Shown piece after piece: positions 8,268-17,341 of a DNA stretch of 64,000 nucleotides; the stretch's first letter is position 1; every line of letters begins with the position of its first letter. Position numbers and translations under genes: made by a program. This stretch comes from Pseudomonas reactans (GTDB taxonomy: Bacteria > Pseudomonadota > Gammaproteobacteria > Pseudomonadales > Pseudomonadaceae): contig NZ_JACAPG010000008.1 of the NCBI RefSeq assembly GCF_013385825.1, forward strand, positions 186,001 to 250,000, in the 5' to 3' direction. The notes under the pieces are model-generated. The model was not told the DNA's origin, did not search any database, and worked only from the letters and a program-made list of their open reading frames with translations.

Positions 8268-9182
8268 TCAAACCTGCCGATTGGCATACATCCGACACTC
8301 CGCCAACAACGCCAACAAGTTAGGATCACGCTCCTTGGCCTTCAGGAACACCACGCCAATATGCTGCTGCAACCGGTACCGGGGTTGCAGCGGTATCAAC
8401 TTCACACGGTTCTCATACACCGCCGCAATCCTGCCCGGCAGCAGCGCATAACCCACGCCCGAACTGACCATGCTCAACAGCGTGAAGATGTCATTGACCT
8501 GCATCGCCACCTTCGGCTCGAACCCCGCCTGTTTGAACACGCGATTGCCATCCTGGTGCGTGGCGAAGCCTTGGGTGAGGGTGATGAAGGTTGCATCGCG
8601 CACATCCGCCAGGTCGATCTGTTGATCGCGGTCGAACGGTGAATCCGCCGGGGTGGCGAGGAATATGTCGTCGGAGAACAAGGCAATCTGTTCGCAGTCC
8701 GGGTCGTTGGCATGCTCGTCGAGGGAGATGAGGATCGCGTCCACTTCCATGTTCTTGAGCTTGTAGAGCAGGTCGAAGTTGGAGCCCAGGATCAGGTCGA
8801 TATTGAGTTCGCTGCGGCGGATCTTCAGGCCCATGATCAATTGCGGCACGGTCTTCACCGTCAGCGAATACAGCGAGCCGAGCTTGAAGCGCTCGGCAGA
8901 GAAGCCAGCGGCTTCTCGGGTGAGGCGCACGCTGTCGACCACATCGGCCACCAGCTTCTGCGCGCGTTCTTCCAATACGTAGGCGCTTTCCAGCGGCGTG
9001 AGGTTGCGGCCTTCATGTTTGAACAGCGGGCAGCGCAGGGCATTTTCCAGGGAATGGATGGCGCGGTGTACGCTGACGTTGCTGGTTTGCAGCTCGGCGG
9101 CGGCGCGGGCCAGGTTGCCGGTGCGCATGAACGCCAGGAAGATCTCGAGCTTTTTGAGGGTGAATTCTTCGTCGATCAGCAT
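8268..9182 (-). CDS. mdcR: LysR-family regulator MdcR of malonate genes
   Basis: A 304-residue LysR regulator; residues about 8-66 form the helix-turn-helix (TLKKLEIFLAFMRTGNLARA). I place the start at 9182 (MLIDEEFTLKKLEIF), since the 31 further upstream codons look non-coding. It is convergent with mdcM. LysR regulators in this place control mdc genes with malonate as inducer; here that is inferred from location. Confidence 0.88.
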   Translation of the reverse strand: MLIDEEFTLKKLEIFLAFMRTGNLARAAAELQTSNVSVHRAIHSLENALRCPLFKHEGRNLTPLESAYVLEERAQKLVADVVDSVRLTREAAGFSAERFKLGSLYSLTVKTVPQLIMGLKIRRSELNIDLILGSNFDLLYKLKNMEVDAILISLDEHANDPDCEQIALFSDDIFLATPADSPFDRDQQIDLADVRDATFITLTQGFATHQDGNRVFKQAGFEPKVAMQVNDIFTLLSMVSSGVGYALLPGRIAAVYENRVKLIPLQPRYRLQQHIGVVFLKAKERDPNLLALLAECRMYANRQV

Positions 9183-9326
9183 GGCCGTGGCTCTTGTTCG
9201 AATACCCTCGATTGTGCCCGCAAAACCGCGCGCCGTCCCCGGAACGTCACACGCCGCTTGCACTCTTATGCGCAAGGCTGGACGCTTGCCGCTCAGCCCT
9301 TAATGGTTACAGGAGGTCAGCGGCAC

Positions 9327-9944
9327 ATGTACCACGGGGAACGATTCAACGCCTGGAGCCATTTGCTCGGTGCAGTCGCGGCGTGTATTGGCGCCGTATG
9401 GATGTTGGTAGTGGCAAGCCTGGACGGCAGCCCCTGGAAGATCGTCAGCGTGGCGATTTACGGCTTTACGCTGATGGTGCTGTACAGCGCGTCCACGGTG
9501 TACCACAGCGTGCGTGGGCGTCGAAAAGAGATCATGCAAAAGGTCGATCACTTTTCGATCTACCTGTTGATCGCCGGCAGTTACACACCGTTTTGCCTGG
9601 TGACCTTGAGAGGGCCGTGGGGCTGGACGCTGTTTGGCATCGTGTGGGGGCTGGCGGTGATTGGCATCCTGCAGGAGATCAAGCCGCGCTCCGAGGCGCG
9701 CATCCTGTCGATCGTGATTTACGCGGTGATGGGCTGGATCGTGCTGGTGGCGGTCAAGCCGCTGCTCGCCGCATTGGGCACGGCGGGGTTTATCTGGCTG
9801 GCGTCGGGCGGCGTTTTATATACCGTCGGCATCATCTTTTTTGCCTTGGAGGACCGCCTGCGTCATTCCCATGGGATCTGGCATTTGTTTGTGATCGGCG
9901 GGAGTTTGTTGCACTTCGTGGCGATCATGCATTACGTGCTGTAA
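9327..9944 (+). CDS. TrhA / hemolysin III family membrane protein
   Basis: A 205-residue protein with about seven hydrophobic helices and family motifs NAWSHLLGA (near residue 8), TVYHS and VDHFSIYLLIAGSYTPF, holding the conserved His, Ser and Asp residues of the PAQR/hemolysin-III superfamily. The ATG at 9327 sits 10 bp behind a perfect AGGAGG. Despite the name, homologues are linked to membrane energetics rather than proven hemolysis. Probably monocistronic, divergent from mdcR and followed by a REP pair. Confidence 0.9.
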   Translation: MYHGERFNAWSHLLGAVAACIGAVWMLVVASLDGSPWKIVSVAIYGFTLMVLYSASTVYHSVRGRRKEIMQKVDHFSIYLLIAGSYTPFCLVTLRGPWGWTLFGIVWGLAVIGILQEIKPRSEARILSIVIYAVMGWIVLVAVKPLLAALGTAGFIWLASGGVLYTVGIIFFALEDRLRHSHGIWHLFVIGGSLLHFVAIMHYVL

Positions 9945-9951
9945 CCAGCAC

Positions 9952-10035
9952 TGTAGGAGCCGGCTTGCCGGCGATGGCGGCTGCTAGGTCGCAGCAGGGC
10001 TCAGGGGTCTCATCGCCGGCAAGCCGGCTCCTACA
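9952..10035. repeat. REP pair between trhA-like gene and LysR gene
   Basis: Inverted TGTAGGAGCCGGCTTGCCGG and CCGGCAAGCCGGCTCCTACA. It ends 1 bp before the stop codon of the convergent LysR gene. Confidence 0.94.
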
Positions 10036-10036
10036 G

Positions 10037-10939
10037 TTATAAGCGTTCCAGCAGTTCACGGGCTCGGTGGCCAAAAATCTGCAGCAGATTGGCCAGCATG
10101 TGCGGCGGTGGTTCATCGGCGCGGGTGAGGGCGTACAGGGTAATCGGCAGCGGCGGGGTGAGTGTGCGGATACACGTGGTGGCTGTCGAGGCACCGAGGG
10201 CAGTGAAGGGGTCGATCACCGTCAGGCCGGCGCCGGACTCCACCATGGCACGGGCCAGGGAGTAGGTTTGTACGGAGATCGTCACCCTCGGCGGTGGCTC
10301 GACGTTTTCCAGGTAGCTGTCGAGTTTCGCTGCCAGCGGGTCGGCGCTGGAAAGACCAATCAATGCGGTGCCTGCCAGGTCCGCCAGGGGTAGCGGCTGG
10401 CTCAGCTCGGCATCGGACCAATAGCCTTTGGATGCCAGCGCCACCAGCACACCGTTGGCCAGCACCTGCGTGGTCAAACCCGGATGCCCGGAGAAGTTGA
10501 GCGTCAGCGCCAGGTCGATTTCACGCATCAGCAGCTTTTGCACCAACTCGCGGCTGTGGTCGCTGGACAGCTCGCAGGCCATGTCCGGATAGTCGCGCTT
10601 CCATTCCAGAATCGCCGGTGGCAGCAACGAGAGAGCCAGCGCCGGGATCGCACCGATGCGCACACTCTGGCCTGGTGCACGGCGCAGACTCTTGGCCAGG
10701 CGTCGCACGCCTTGCAGGCTTTCCGTGACTTTCTCCACTTCGCTTTCCAGCGCCAGGGCTTCCGGGGTGGGCTGCAATTTGCCGCGCACGCGCAGGAACA
10801 GCGGGAAGCCCAGCTGCAATTCAGCGTGTTGCAGCACCTTGGTGACCGCCGGTTGCGACACATGCAACAACTGCGCGGCGGCGCTGACGGAGCCGGTCTG
10901 GCGGATGGCCTGGAAGATTTCGATATGACGCAAGCGCAT
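10037..10939 (-). CDS. LysR-family regulator next to D-amino-acid genes
   Basis: A 300-residue LysR protein starting MRLRHIEIFQAI with the winged helix in residues 1-60 (SVSAAAQLLHVSQPAVTK). An in-frame ATG at 10984 would add 15 residues, but a dyad matching the LysR T-N11-A box lies between the two starts, which favours 10939. It is divergent from the FAD oxidoreductase gene, so it probably controls that operon. Effector unknown; an amino acid is likely from the neighbours. Confidence 0.86.
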   Translation of the reverse strand: MRLRHIEIFQAIRQTGSVSAAAQLLHVSQPAVTKVLQHAELQLGFPLFLRVRGKLQPTPEALALESEVEKVTESLQGVRRLAKSLRRAPGQSVRIGAIPALALSLLPPAILEWKRDYPDMACELSSDHSRELVQKLLMREIDLALTLNFSGHPGLTTQVLANGVLVALASKGYWSDAELSQPLPLADLAGTALIGLSSADPLAAKLDSYLENVEPPPRVTISVQTYSLARAMVESGAGLTVIDPFTALGASTATTCIRTLTPPLPITLYALTRADEPPPHMLANLLQIFGHRARELLERL

Positions 10940-10948
10940 GGCGAGTCC

Positions 10949-10963
10949 ATAACCTTTGTTTAT
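10949..10963. promoter_or_regulatory. Candidate LysR operator (ATAA-N7-TTAT)
   Basis: ATAA-CCTTTGT-TTAT is a perfect 4+4 dyad with T-N11-A spacing, located in the divergent promoter region 10 bp upstream of the LysR start and about 85 bp upstream of the dehydrogenase gene. Candidate auto- and target-regulatory site. Confidence 0.4.
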
Positions 10964-11047
10964 AGGTGAGCCATCTTTATTCATTGTCGGCGACCTGTCA
11001 CCTGCCCCTAGGCTTGAGGTCTCTTGATTCAACGGCGGGTGGCGGCA

Positions 11048-12271
11048 ATGGTGTGCATCATCGGGGGTGGAGTGATTGGTCTGGCCAGCGCCTATGCGTT
11101 GGTGCGTGCAGGTCATGAGGTGACGGTGATCGATGCGCGCCAGACCCTGGGCAGCGAGACCAGCTTTGCCAACGGTGGACAGCTGTCTTATCGCTACGTC
11201 GCGCCACTGGCCGATGCCGGTGTGCCGCTGCAAGCCATTGGTTGGTTGTTGCGCGGTGACTCTCCCTTGAAGCTGCGCCCGCGTCTCGACCCGCAACAGT
11301 GGCGCTGGATGGCGGCGTTTCTCGGTGCCTGCCGTGGCTCGGTGAACAAACGCAATGCCGCGCACCTGCTGCGCCTGGCGTCCCTGAGCCAGGACACCTT
11401 GCAGCGGTGGCGTGACGAAGATCACCTGGATGGCTTCGATTGGCGGCGCAACGGCAAGCTGGTGACCTTTCGCAATGCCGGCTCTTTTGAACAGGCGCGC
11501 AGCAAGGTCGCCGATATTCTGCAACAGCAAGTGCTTTCGGCCGCCGATTGCGCACGCCTGGAACCCGCGCTGGCGGGCGGTGGTTTTGTCGGGGGGATCT
11601 ACACGCCCAATGAAGAAGTGGGTGATTGTCACGCCTTCTGCCAGCAGTTGGCGGCGCGGTTGGAAGCGTCGGGACGATGCCGCTTTTTGCTGGGTCGCAA
11701 GGTCACCGGTATTCGTCAGGCTGGCGCAGTGGTGCAGGCCATCGAGTTGGGCGATGAGGTGATGCCGGTTGAGCATCTGGTGCTGGCGGCCGGGTATCGC
11801 AGCGCCGAGTTGGGGGTGCCGTTGCCGCTGTACCCGCTCAAGGGCTACAGCCTCAGCGTGCCGATTGGCACGCAACATCAGGCGCCGAATGTGAGCATCA
11901 CCGACTACGACCGCAAGATCGTGTACGCGCGTATTGGTGAGCAACTGCGGGTAGCCGCGATGGTGGATATTGTTGGCTTCGACGCCAGCCTTGAGCCCAA
12001 ACGCCTGGCGTTGATGAAGCGCCAGGCACTGGAGACGTTTCCTGACGCCGGCGACTACGCCCGCGCGGTGGAATGGGCCGGCATGCGTCCGGCGACGCCG
12101 ACAGGCGTACCGCTGATTGGCGCCAGCACCTGCCGCAACCTGTGGCTGAACCTTGGCCACGGCGCTCTCGGTTTTACCCTGGCCTGCGGTAGCGGCCAAT
12201 TGCTGGCCGAGCTGATCAGCCAGCACGCCCCTTCCATTGATATGCAGGGCCTTGCGCCCCGCGCTGCATGA
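11048..12271 (+). CDS. DadA-like FAD-dependent D-amino-acid dehydrogenase
   Basis: A 407-residue DAO-superfamily flavoprotein. CIIGGGVIGLASAYAL at the N-terminus is the FAD Rossmann motif, and the C-terminus has LWLNLGHGALGFTLACGSG, typical of DadA-like enzymes that oxidise D-amino acids to 2-keto acids and ammonia at the membrane. The start is taken as ATG 11048 (MVCIIGGG); a TTG at 11024 would add 8 residues. It is followed after 10 bp by ridA and then a binding protein, a layout pointing to amino-acid catabolism. Substrate is not known. Confidence 0.83.
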   Translation: MVCIIGGGVIGLASAYALVRAGHEVTVIDARQTLGSETSFANGGQLSYRYVAPLADAGVPLQAIGWLLRGDSPLKLRPRLDPQQWRWMAAFLGACRGSVNKRNAAHLLRLASLSQDTLQRWRDEDHLDGFDWRRNGKLVTFRNAGSFEQARSKVADILQQQVLSAADCARLEPALAGGGFVGGIYTPNEEVGDCHAFCQQLAARLEASGRCRFLLGRKVTGIRQAGAVVQAIELGDEVMPVEHLVLAAGYRSAELGVPLPLYPLKGYSLSVPIGTQHQAPNVSITDYDRKIVYARIGEQLRVAAMVDIVGFDASLEPKRLALMKRQALETFPDAGDYARAVEWAGMRPATPTGVPLIGASTCRNLWLNLGHGALGFTLACGSGQLLAELISQHAPSIDMQGLAPRAA

Positions 12272-12281
12272 GGATGCACCG

Positions 12282-12632
12282 ATGACCATCACCCGAATCA
12301 GCAGCAATGAACGCCTGAGTGGCGCGGCCATTTTCAAGGACCTGGTGTTTCTCTCGGGCCAAGTGCCCGGTGAAGGCCAGGATGTGGCCACGCAGACCCG
12401 CGAAGTGCTGGCCAAGATCGATGCGTTGTTGGCCCAGGCCGGCAGCGACAAAGACCACCTGCTCAACGCGACGATTTACCTGAAAGACATCGGGGCAGGT
12501 TTTGCGCCGATGAACGACGAGTGGTCAGCCTGGCTGTCGCCCGGCATGGCGCCGACGCGCACCACCCTGCAAGCAGAACTGGCGCGCCCGAGTGTGCTGG
12601 TGGAAATCAGTGTGATCGCTGTACGTAAGTAA
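12282..12632 (+). CDS. RidA/YjgF family enamine/imine deaminase
   Basis: A 116-residue RidA-superfamily protein with FLSGQVP in the middle and a C-terminal VLVEISVIAV block. RidA proteins hydrolyse reactive 2-imino or enamine intermediates released by amino-acid-oxidising or PLP enzymes. Placement directly behind an FAD D-amino-acid dehydrogenase fits processing of the imino acid product. ATG 12282 is the only start giving the family N-terminus (MTITRISSNERLSG). The family Arg that binds carboxylates appears within TRTTLQAELARP. Confidence 0.87.
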   Translation: MTITRISSNERLSGAAIFKDLVFLSGQVPGEGQDVATQTREVLAKIDALLAQAGSDKDHLLNATIYLKDIGAGFAPMNDEWSAWLSPGMAPTRTTLQAELARPSVLVEISVIAVRK

Positions 12633-12650
12633 CTTCAAAGACCAACGGAG

Positions 12651-12658
12651 AATAACAA
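12651..12658 (+). promoter_or_regulatory. Hfq/Crc-type CA motif before amino-acid binding protein
   Basis: AATAACAA occupies the space between the CGGAG ribosome site and the ATG at 12658 and matches AANAANAA. It suggests that uptake of this amino acid is under carbon catabolite control. Confidence 0.5.
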
Positions 12659-13560
12659 TGAAAAAGATCCTGTTGACCGGCTGCACCTTGGGGCTTTTGT
12701 TCAGCGCACAGGCCTATGCGAATCAAGCGCCGCTGGACGGTGCGCTGGCCAAGATCGCCAGCGCCAAGTCCATAACCTTGGGCTATCGCGATGCGTCGGT
12801 GCCGTTTTCCTACGTGGGGGATCACAGTGGCAAGCCCATGGGCTATTCGGTGGAGCTGGCGAACAAGATCGTCGAGCGCATCCAGCAGAAAACCGGGGTG
12901 GCCACGCTCAATGTGAAGTACAACCTGGTGACTTCCCAGACCCGCATCCCGCTGGTGCAGAACGGCACCGTCGACTTGGAATGCGGCTCCACCGGCGTGA
13001 CCGCCGAGCGGCAGAAGCAGGTGGCGTTTTCCTACGGGTTTATCTACGTGAAGGGGCAATTGCTCACGGCCAAGGACAGCGGCATCAAAGGCTTTCCCGA
13101 CCTGGCAGGCAAGAACGTGGTGACCACCGCGGGCACCACCAACGAGCGCTTCCTCAAGAGTTACAACGCCGAGCACAAGACCAACATGTTCGTGATCAGC
13201 GCCAAGGACCACGGCGAAGCGTTCAAGATGCTCGAAACAGGCCGCGCTGTGGCGTTCTACATGGACGACGCGTTGCTCTACGGCGAGCGCGCCAAGGCCA
13301 AGGACCCACACAACTGGGTCGTGGTGGGCGAGGAGCAATCGCGGGAAATCTACAGTTGCATGGTGCGCAAGGACGACCCGCAGTTTCTGGCGGTGGTCAA
13401 CGAAACTCTCGCCGACCTGTACCGCAGTGGCGAGATCAACGGGATTTACCAACGCTGGTTTGAACAGCCGATCCCGCCCAAGGGGCTGAACCTGGAATTT
13501 CCGATGACCAGCGAGCTTAAGGCGATCATTGCCAAGCCGGTCAGCGATCCCGTGGAGTAA
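12658..13560 (+). CDS. Periplasmic amino-acid binding protein, glutamate/aspartate type
   Basis: A 300-residue family-3 solute-binding protein with a signal peptide ending near residue 21 (SAQAYA). Features such as LGYRDASVPFSYV, DLECGSTGVTAERQKQVAFS and NGIYQRWFEQPIPPKGLNLEFPM are those of the GltI glutamate/aspartate binders. No permease or ATPase gene follows, so it must serve transporter subunits encoded elsewhere, or be specialised for the product or substrate of the linked dehydrogenase. It ends 3 bp from convergent rsmE. Confidence 0.88.
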   Translation: MKKILLTGCTLGLLFSAQAYANQAPLDGALAKIASAKSITLGYRDASVPFSYVGDHSGKPMGYSVELANKIVERIQQKTGVATLNVKYNLVTSQTRIPLVQNGTVDLECGSTGVTAERQKQVAFSYGFIYVKGQLLTAKDSGIKGFPDLAGKNVVTTAGTTNERFLKSYNAEHKTNMFVISAKDHGEAFKMLETGRAVAFYMDDALLYGERAKAKDPHNWVVVGEEQSREIYSCMVRKDDPQFLAVVNETLADLYRSGEINGIYQRWFEQPIPPKGLNLEFPMTSELKAIIAKPVSDPVE

Positions 13561-13563
13561 TCC

Positions 13564-14283
13564 CTAGAAGTCGCCCCACAATTGTTGGGCGACTGCCAAC
13601 GCTACCACCGGCGCCGTCTCGGTACGCAGCACGCGCGGGCCGAGGCGGGCGGCGTGGTAGCCGACACCCTGGGCGGTGTCGACTTCGTTGTCGGTCAGCC
13701 CGCCCTCGGGTCCGATCAGAAACGCCAGGCTCGACGGCTTGGCGTGACTGACCATCGGCTCGGCCACCGGGTGCAGCACCAGCTTCAAGTCCGCTTCGGT
13801 CTGTTTCAACCAATCCGTCAGCAGCTGCGGTGGGTGAATCACCGGCACCGTGGAGCGCCCGCATTGCTCGCAGGCGCTGATCGCCACCTGGCGCCAGTGC
13901 AGCAGGCGTTTGTCGGCGCGTTCGTCCTTGAGGCGCACTTCGCAGCGCTCGCTGAAAATCGGCGTGATCGCATTGACGCCCAGTTCGGTCGCCTTCTGTA
14001 TCGCCCAATCCATACGCTCGCCACGGGACAGGCCCTGGCCGAGGTGGATATGCAGCGGCGATTCGGCCTGGCCCGCAAAGCTTTCGGTGAGTTGCACGGT
14101 AACGCGTTTCTTGCCGACCTCCAGCAGGCTGCCCCGGAACTCCTGGCCGGAGCCGTCGAACAATTGCACGGCGTCACCTTCGCCCATGCGCAGCACACGG
14201 CTGATGTAGTGCGCCTGGGCTTCCGGCAATTCGTGATCGCCTATGCTCAGCGGGGTGTCGGTGAAAAAGCGGGACAGTCTCAT
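13564..14283 (-). CDS. rsmE: 16S rRNA m3U1498 methyltransferase RsmE
   Basis: A 239-residue SPOUT methyltransferase. The N-terminal part is the PUA-like RNA-binding region (YISRVLRMGEGD). The C-terminal knot has FLIGPEGGLTDNEV and LGPRVLRTETAPV, the SAM-binding loops. It acts on assembled 30S subunits. It lies downstream of bioA on the same strand with a REP pair between them. The stop is 3 bp from the end of the convergent binding-protein gene and no terminator hairpin is visible between them. Confidence 0.95.
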   Translation of the reverse strand: MRLSRFFTDTPLSIGDHELPEAQAHYISRVLRMGEGDAVQLFDGSGQEFRGSLLEVGKKRVTVQLTESFAGQAESPLHIHLGQGLSRGERMDWAIQKATELGVNAITPIFSERCEVRLKDERADKRLLHWRQVAISACEQCGRSTVPVIHPPQLLTDWLKQTEADLKLVLHPVAEPMVSHAKPSSLAFLIGPEGGLTDNEVDTAQGVGYHAARLGPRVLRTETAPVVALAVAQQLWGDF

Positions 14284-14319
14284 TTCTGTTCTCTGGAAAT
14301 AGGAGCGATGACAAACCTC

Positions 14320-14403
14320 TGTAGGAGCCGGCTTGCCGGCGATGGCGTCCTTAAGATCAACGCTGTTCTCAAGGGCCTCATCGCCGGCAAGCCGGCTCCT
14401 ACA
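14320..14403. repeat. REP pair between bioA and rsmE
   Basis: Inverted TGTAGGAGCCGGCTTGCCGG arms with about 40 bp spacer. It lies in the tandem bioA-rsmE gap, 3 bp after the bioA stop. Confidence 0.94.
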
Positions 14404-14406
14404 GGG

Positions 14407-15813
14407 TTAGCCTGGGTCGCGGAAATCGGGGTGGAAGTTTTCTGGCACGGCGACGCTGACCTTGCTGTTGGTGGCGATGTCGATGCCTTCGCTTGCTACC
14501 TCAGCCAAAAAGTCGATCTGCTCCGGCGTAATCACATAGGGCGGCAAGAAGTACACCACGCTGCCCAGAGGCCGCAACAGCGCGCCGCGCTCCAGGGCGT
14601 GCTCGAACACCTTCAGGCCACGGCGTTCCTGCCAGGGGTAGGCGGCCTTGGTGGCTTTGTCCTGGACCATCTCGATGGCCAGCACCATGCCGGTCTGGCG
14701 TACTTCCGACACATGCGGGTGGTCCACCAGGTGCGCGGTGGCGGTGGCCATGCGCTGGGCCAGGGCCTTGTTGTTCTCGATGACGTTGTCTTCTTCGAAG
14801 ATATCCAGGGTCGCCAAGGCCGCCGCACACGCCAGCGGGTTGCCGGTGTAGCTGTGGGAATGCAGAAACGCTCGCAGGGTCGGGTAGTCGTCGTAGAACG
14901 CGTCGTACACGTCATCGGTGGTGACCACGGCGGCCAACGGCAGGTAACCGCCGGTGAGGGCCTTGGACAGGCACAGGAAGTCCGGTCGGATGCCGGCCTG
15001 CTCACAGGCGAACATGCTGCCGGTGCGACCGAAGCCTACGGCGATTTCGTCGTGTATCAAGTGCACGCCGTAGCGATCGCAGGCTTCGCGCAGCAATTTG
15101 AGATACACCGGGTGGTACATGCGCATGCCGCCGGCACCCTGGATCAGCGGTTCGATGATCACGGCGGCGACGCTGTCGTGGTGCTCGGCGAGGGTCTGTT
15201 CCATCACTTGGGCCATCGTGCGCGAGTGGTCTTCCCAGCTCACGCCTTCGGGGCGCAGGTAGCAATCGGGGCTCGGCACTTTGATGGTGTCGAGCAGCAG
15301 CGCCTTGTAGGTTTCGGTAAACAGCGGCACGTCGCCCACCGACATCGCGGCGATGGTTTCTCCGTGGTAGCTGTTGGTCAGGGTGACGAAGCGCTTTTTG
15401 TTCGGCAGGCCGCGGTTGAGCCAATAGTGGAAGCTCATCTTCAGCGCGACTTCGATGCAGGACGAGCCGTTGTCGGCATAGAAGCAGCGGGTCAGGCCTT
15501 CAGGCGTCATTTGCACCAGGCGCTCGGACAGCTCGATCACCGGCTGGTGGCTGAAACCGGCCAGGATCACATGTTCCAATTGGTCGACCTGGTCCTTGAT
15601 GCGCTGGTTGATACGCGGGTTGGCGTGGCCAAACACGTTGACCCACCAGGAACTGACGGCATCGAGGTAGCGCTTGCCTTCGAAGTCTTCCAGCCACACG
15701 CCTTCACCGCGCTTGATCGGGATCAGCGGCAGTTGCTGGTGGTCTTTCATCTGGGTGCAGGGATGCCACAGCACCGCCAGGTCGCGTTGCATCCACTGGT
15801 TGTTCAAGCCCAT
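14407..15813 (-). CDS. bioA: Adenosylmethionine-8-amino-7-oxononanoate aminotransferase BioA
   Basis: A 468-residue class-III PLP aminotransferase of biotin synthesis, converting KAPA to DAPA with SAM as amino donor. The motif LSKALTGGYLPLAAV holds the PLP lysine, and IHDEIAVGFGRTG the PLP-contacting Asp. The start at 15813 (MGLNNQWMQRDL) has GAGGAG seven bases upstream; 29 further upstream in-frame codons look non-coding. Not linked to other bio genes here, as is usual in Pseudomonas. Confidence 0.95.
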   Translation of the reverse strand: MGLNNQWMQRDLAVLWHPCTQMKDHQQLPLIPIKRGEGVWLEDFEGKRYLDAVSSWWVNVFGHANPRINQRIKDQVDQLEHVILAGFSHQPVIELSERLVQMTPEGLTRCFYADNGSSCIEVALKMSFHYWLNRGLPNKKRFVTLTNSYHGETIAAMSVGDVPLFTETYKALLLDTIKVPSPDCYLRPEGVSWEDHSRTMAQVMEQTLAEHHDSVAAVIIEPLIQGAGGMRMYHPVYLKLLREACDRYGVHLIHDEIAVGFGRTGSMFACEQAGIRPDFLCLSKALTGGYLPLAAVVTTDDVYDAFYDDYPTLRAFLHSHSYTGNPLACAAALATLDIFEEDNVIENNKALAQRMATATAHLVDHPHVSEVRQTGMVLAIEMVQDKATKAAYPWQERRGLKVFEHALERGALLRPLGSVVYFLPPYVITPEQIDFLAEVASEGIDIATNSKVSVAVPENFHPDFRDPG

Positions 15814-16085
15814 CGGTGATCTCCTCGAAGCGGTCCTGCGGCGGGCGCAGGTAAAACAATCGCGCAAGCCTATGCAATGCATGGCTGTGTCACAAGCCAT
15901 TACCTATGAATTGACGGTAAAGGCAGGACGGTCTGTCACGTTTCTTCTGGATAGTCCTTAATCCGATGTTAATTTACGCTTCATACCCTCAAGATCGTAT
16001 TTCTCGATATTTCAAAGCGAAATTTTCCGCTTTAATTCGATAGGTAAATCGCTAGTCTTGGGCGCACTACTACGGGATTAAGTAC
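15814..16085 (+). promoter_or_regulatory. AT-rich divergent promoter region, bioA / cytochrome b561
   Basis: A 272-bp gap that is clearly more AT-rich than the flanks between about 15955 and 16060. It contains the dyad AAAGCG-AAATTTTC-CGCTTT at 16014-16033 about 50 bp before the cytochrome b561 start, a candidate operator. No ORF or RNA gene recognised. Confidence 0.45.
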
Positions 16086-16637
16086 ATGCAGTTACGCAAT
16101 TCACCGGCCCGCTATGGTTGGGTCAGCATGGTTTTGCACTGGGGCGTGGCCCTGGTGGTGTTTGGCTTGTTCGCCCTGGGTTTGTGGATGGTCGGTCTCG
16201 ACTATTACAGCGCCTGGCGCAAAGACGCGCCGGATTTGCACAAGAGCATTGGCATCACGCTGTTCGCCATCATGCTGGTGCGTATTGTCTGGCGCCTGGT
16301 GAGCCCTCCGCCGCCACCGCTGGCCAGCTACAGCCGCATGACCCGTATCGGCGCTGCCTTCGGCCACGGGTTCCTGTATCTCGGGTTGTTTGCCGTGATG
16401 ATCGCCGGTTACCTGATTTCCACCGCAGACGGTGTCGGTATCCCGGTGTTTGGCCTGTTTGAGATTCCTGCCGTGGTTTCCGGACTACCGGACCAGGCAG
16501 ATAACGCCGGCCTGGTGCATCTGTACCTCGCTTGGGTGTTGGTGGTCTTCGCCGGCTTGCACGGCGTGGCTGCGTTGAAACACCACTTCATTGACCGTGA
16601 TGCGACCCTGCTTCGTATGCTGGGCCGCAAAGCCTGA
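16086..16637 (+). CDS. Cytochrome b561 family protein
   Basis: A 183-residue four-helix membrane cytochrome. Candidate haem-ligating His residues are His18 (MVLHWGVAL), one in [11 protein letters not shown] near residue 50, and two in the C-terminal half (LVHLYLAW and [11 protein letters not shown]). Such proteins pass electrons between quinones and periplasmic partners, for example to quench superoxide. The pairing with a YceI gene 32 bp downstream recurs in proteobacteria and suggests a quinone or isoprenoid-related task. Confidence 0.92.
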   Translation: MQLRNSPARYGWVSMVLHWGVALVVFGLFALGLWMVGLDYYSAWRKDAPDLHKSIGITLFAIMLVRIVWRLVSPPPPPLASYSRMTRIGAAFGHGFLYLGLFAVMIAGYLISTADGVGIPVFGLFEIPAVVSGLPDQADNAGLVHLYLAWVLVVFAGLHGVAALKHHFIDRDATLLRMLGRKA

Positions 16638-16669
16638 TGTTCAACCTCGACTCACAAGGAATAGAACGC

Positions 16670-17248
16670 ATGTTGAAAAAGACCCTCGCCGCTCTGGCAA
16701 TCGGTACTGCCCTGCTGTCCGCAGGCCAAGTGATGGCTGCTGACTACAAGATCGACAAAGAAGGCCAGCACGCCTTCATCGACTGGAAAATCAGCCACCT
16801 GGGCTACAGCTTCATCCACGGTACCTTCAAGGACTGGGACGGCACCTTCAGCTGGGATGCCGCCAAGCCTGAGGCCAGCAAAATCGCGGTCGACGTGAAA
16901 ACCGCCAGCCTGTGGTCCAACCACGCAGAACGTGACAAGCACATCGCCAGCAAAGATTTCCTGGACGTGGCCAAGTTCGCTGACGCCAAGTTTGTCTCCA
17001 CCGCAGTCAAGTCCACCGGCGACAAAACCGCTGACGTGACCGGCGACCTGACCTTCCACGGCGTGACCAAGCCGGTGACCTTCAAGGCTACCTTCAACGG
17101 TGAGGGCAAAGACCCGTGGGGCGGCGAGCGTGCCGGCTTCAACGCCAAGACCACTGTCAACCTGAACGACTTCGGCATCAAAGGCCCAGGCCCGTCCTCG
17201 CAGACTGTGGACCTCGACATCTCGCTGGAAGGTGTTAAGACGAAGTAA
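16670..17248 (+). CDS. YceI family periplasmic lipid-binding protein
   Basis: A 192-residue protein with a signal peptide cut near residue 23 (AGQVMA followed by ADYK) and the YceI lipocalin-like barrel: [14 protein letters not shown], the GTF...WD repeats, and [13 protein letters not shown]. The family binds polyprenoids in a hydrophobic cavity. It is probably co-transcribed with cytochrome b561; a REP pair and then a strong bidirectional terminator follow. Confidence 0.93.
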   Translation: MLKKTLAALAIGTALLSAGQVMAADYKIDKEGQHAFIDWKISHLGYSFIHGTFKDWDGTFSWDAAKPEASKIAVDVKTASLWSNHAERDKHIASKDFLDVAKFADAKFVSTAVKSTGDKTADVTGDLTFHGVTKPVTFKATFNGEGKDPWGGERAGFNAKTTVNLNDFGIKGPGPSSQTVDLDISLEGVKTK

Positions 17249-17258
17249 TGCTTCGTAC

Positions 17259-17341
17259 GTAGGAGCCGGCTTGCCGGCGATGAGGCCCTTGAGGTTTGCA
17301 GTGACCCAATGACCGCTATCGCCGGCAAGCCGGCTCCTACA
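17259..17341. repeat. REP pair downstream of yceI gene
   Basis: GTAGGAGCCGGCTTGCCGG and its inverted copy ending CCGGCTCCTAC, spacer of about 45 bp. It lies just before the terminator shared with rhlE. Confidence 0.93.

Noticed and set aside
9183..9275. 31-codon N-terminal extension of mdcR
   Set aside because: Rare-looking, Ala/Arg-rich sequence before the normal LysR start; the family begins near MLIDEEFTLKKLEIF.
13582..15819. 745-codon plus-strand frame across rsmE and bioA
   Set aside because: Runs through two well-identified genes and a REP pair on the other strand; product rich in Gly, His and Val without domain features.
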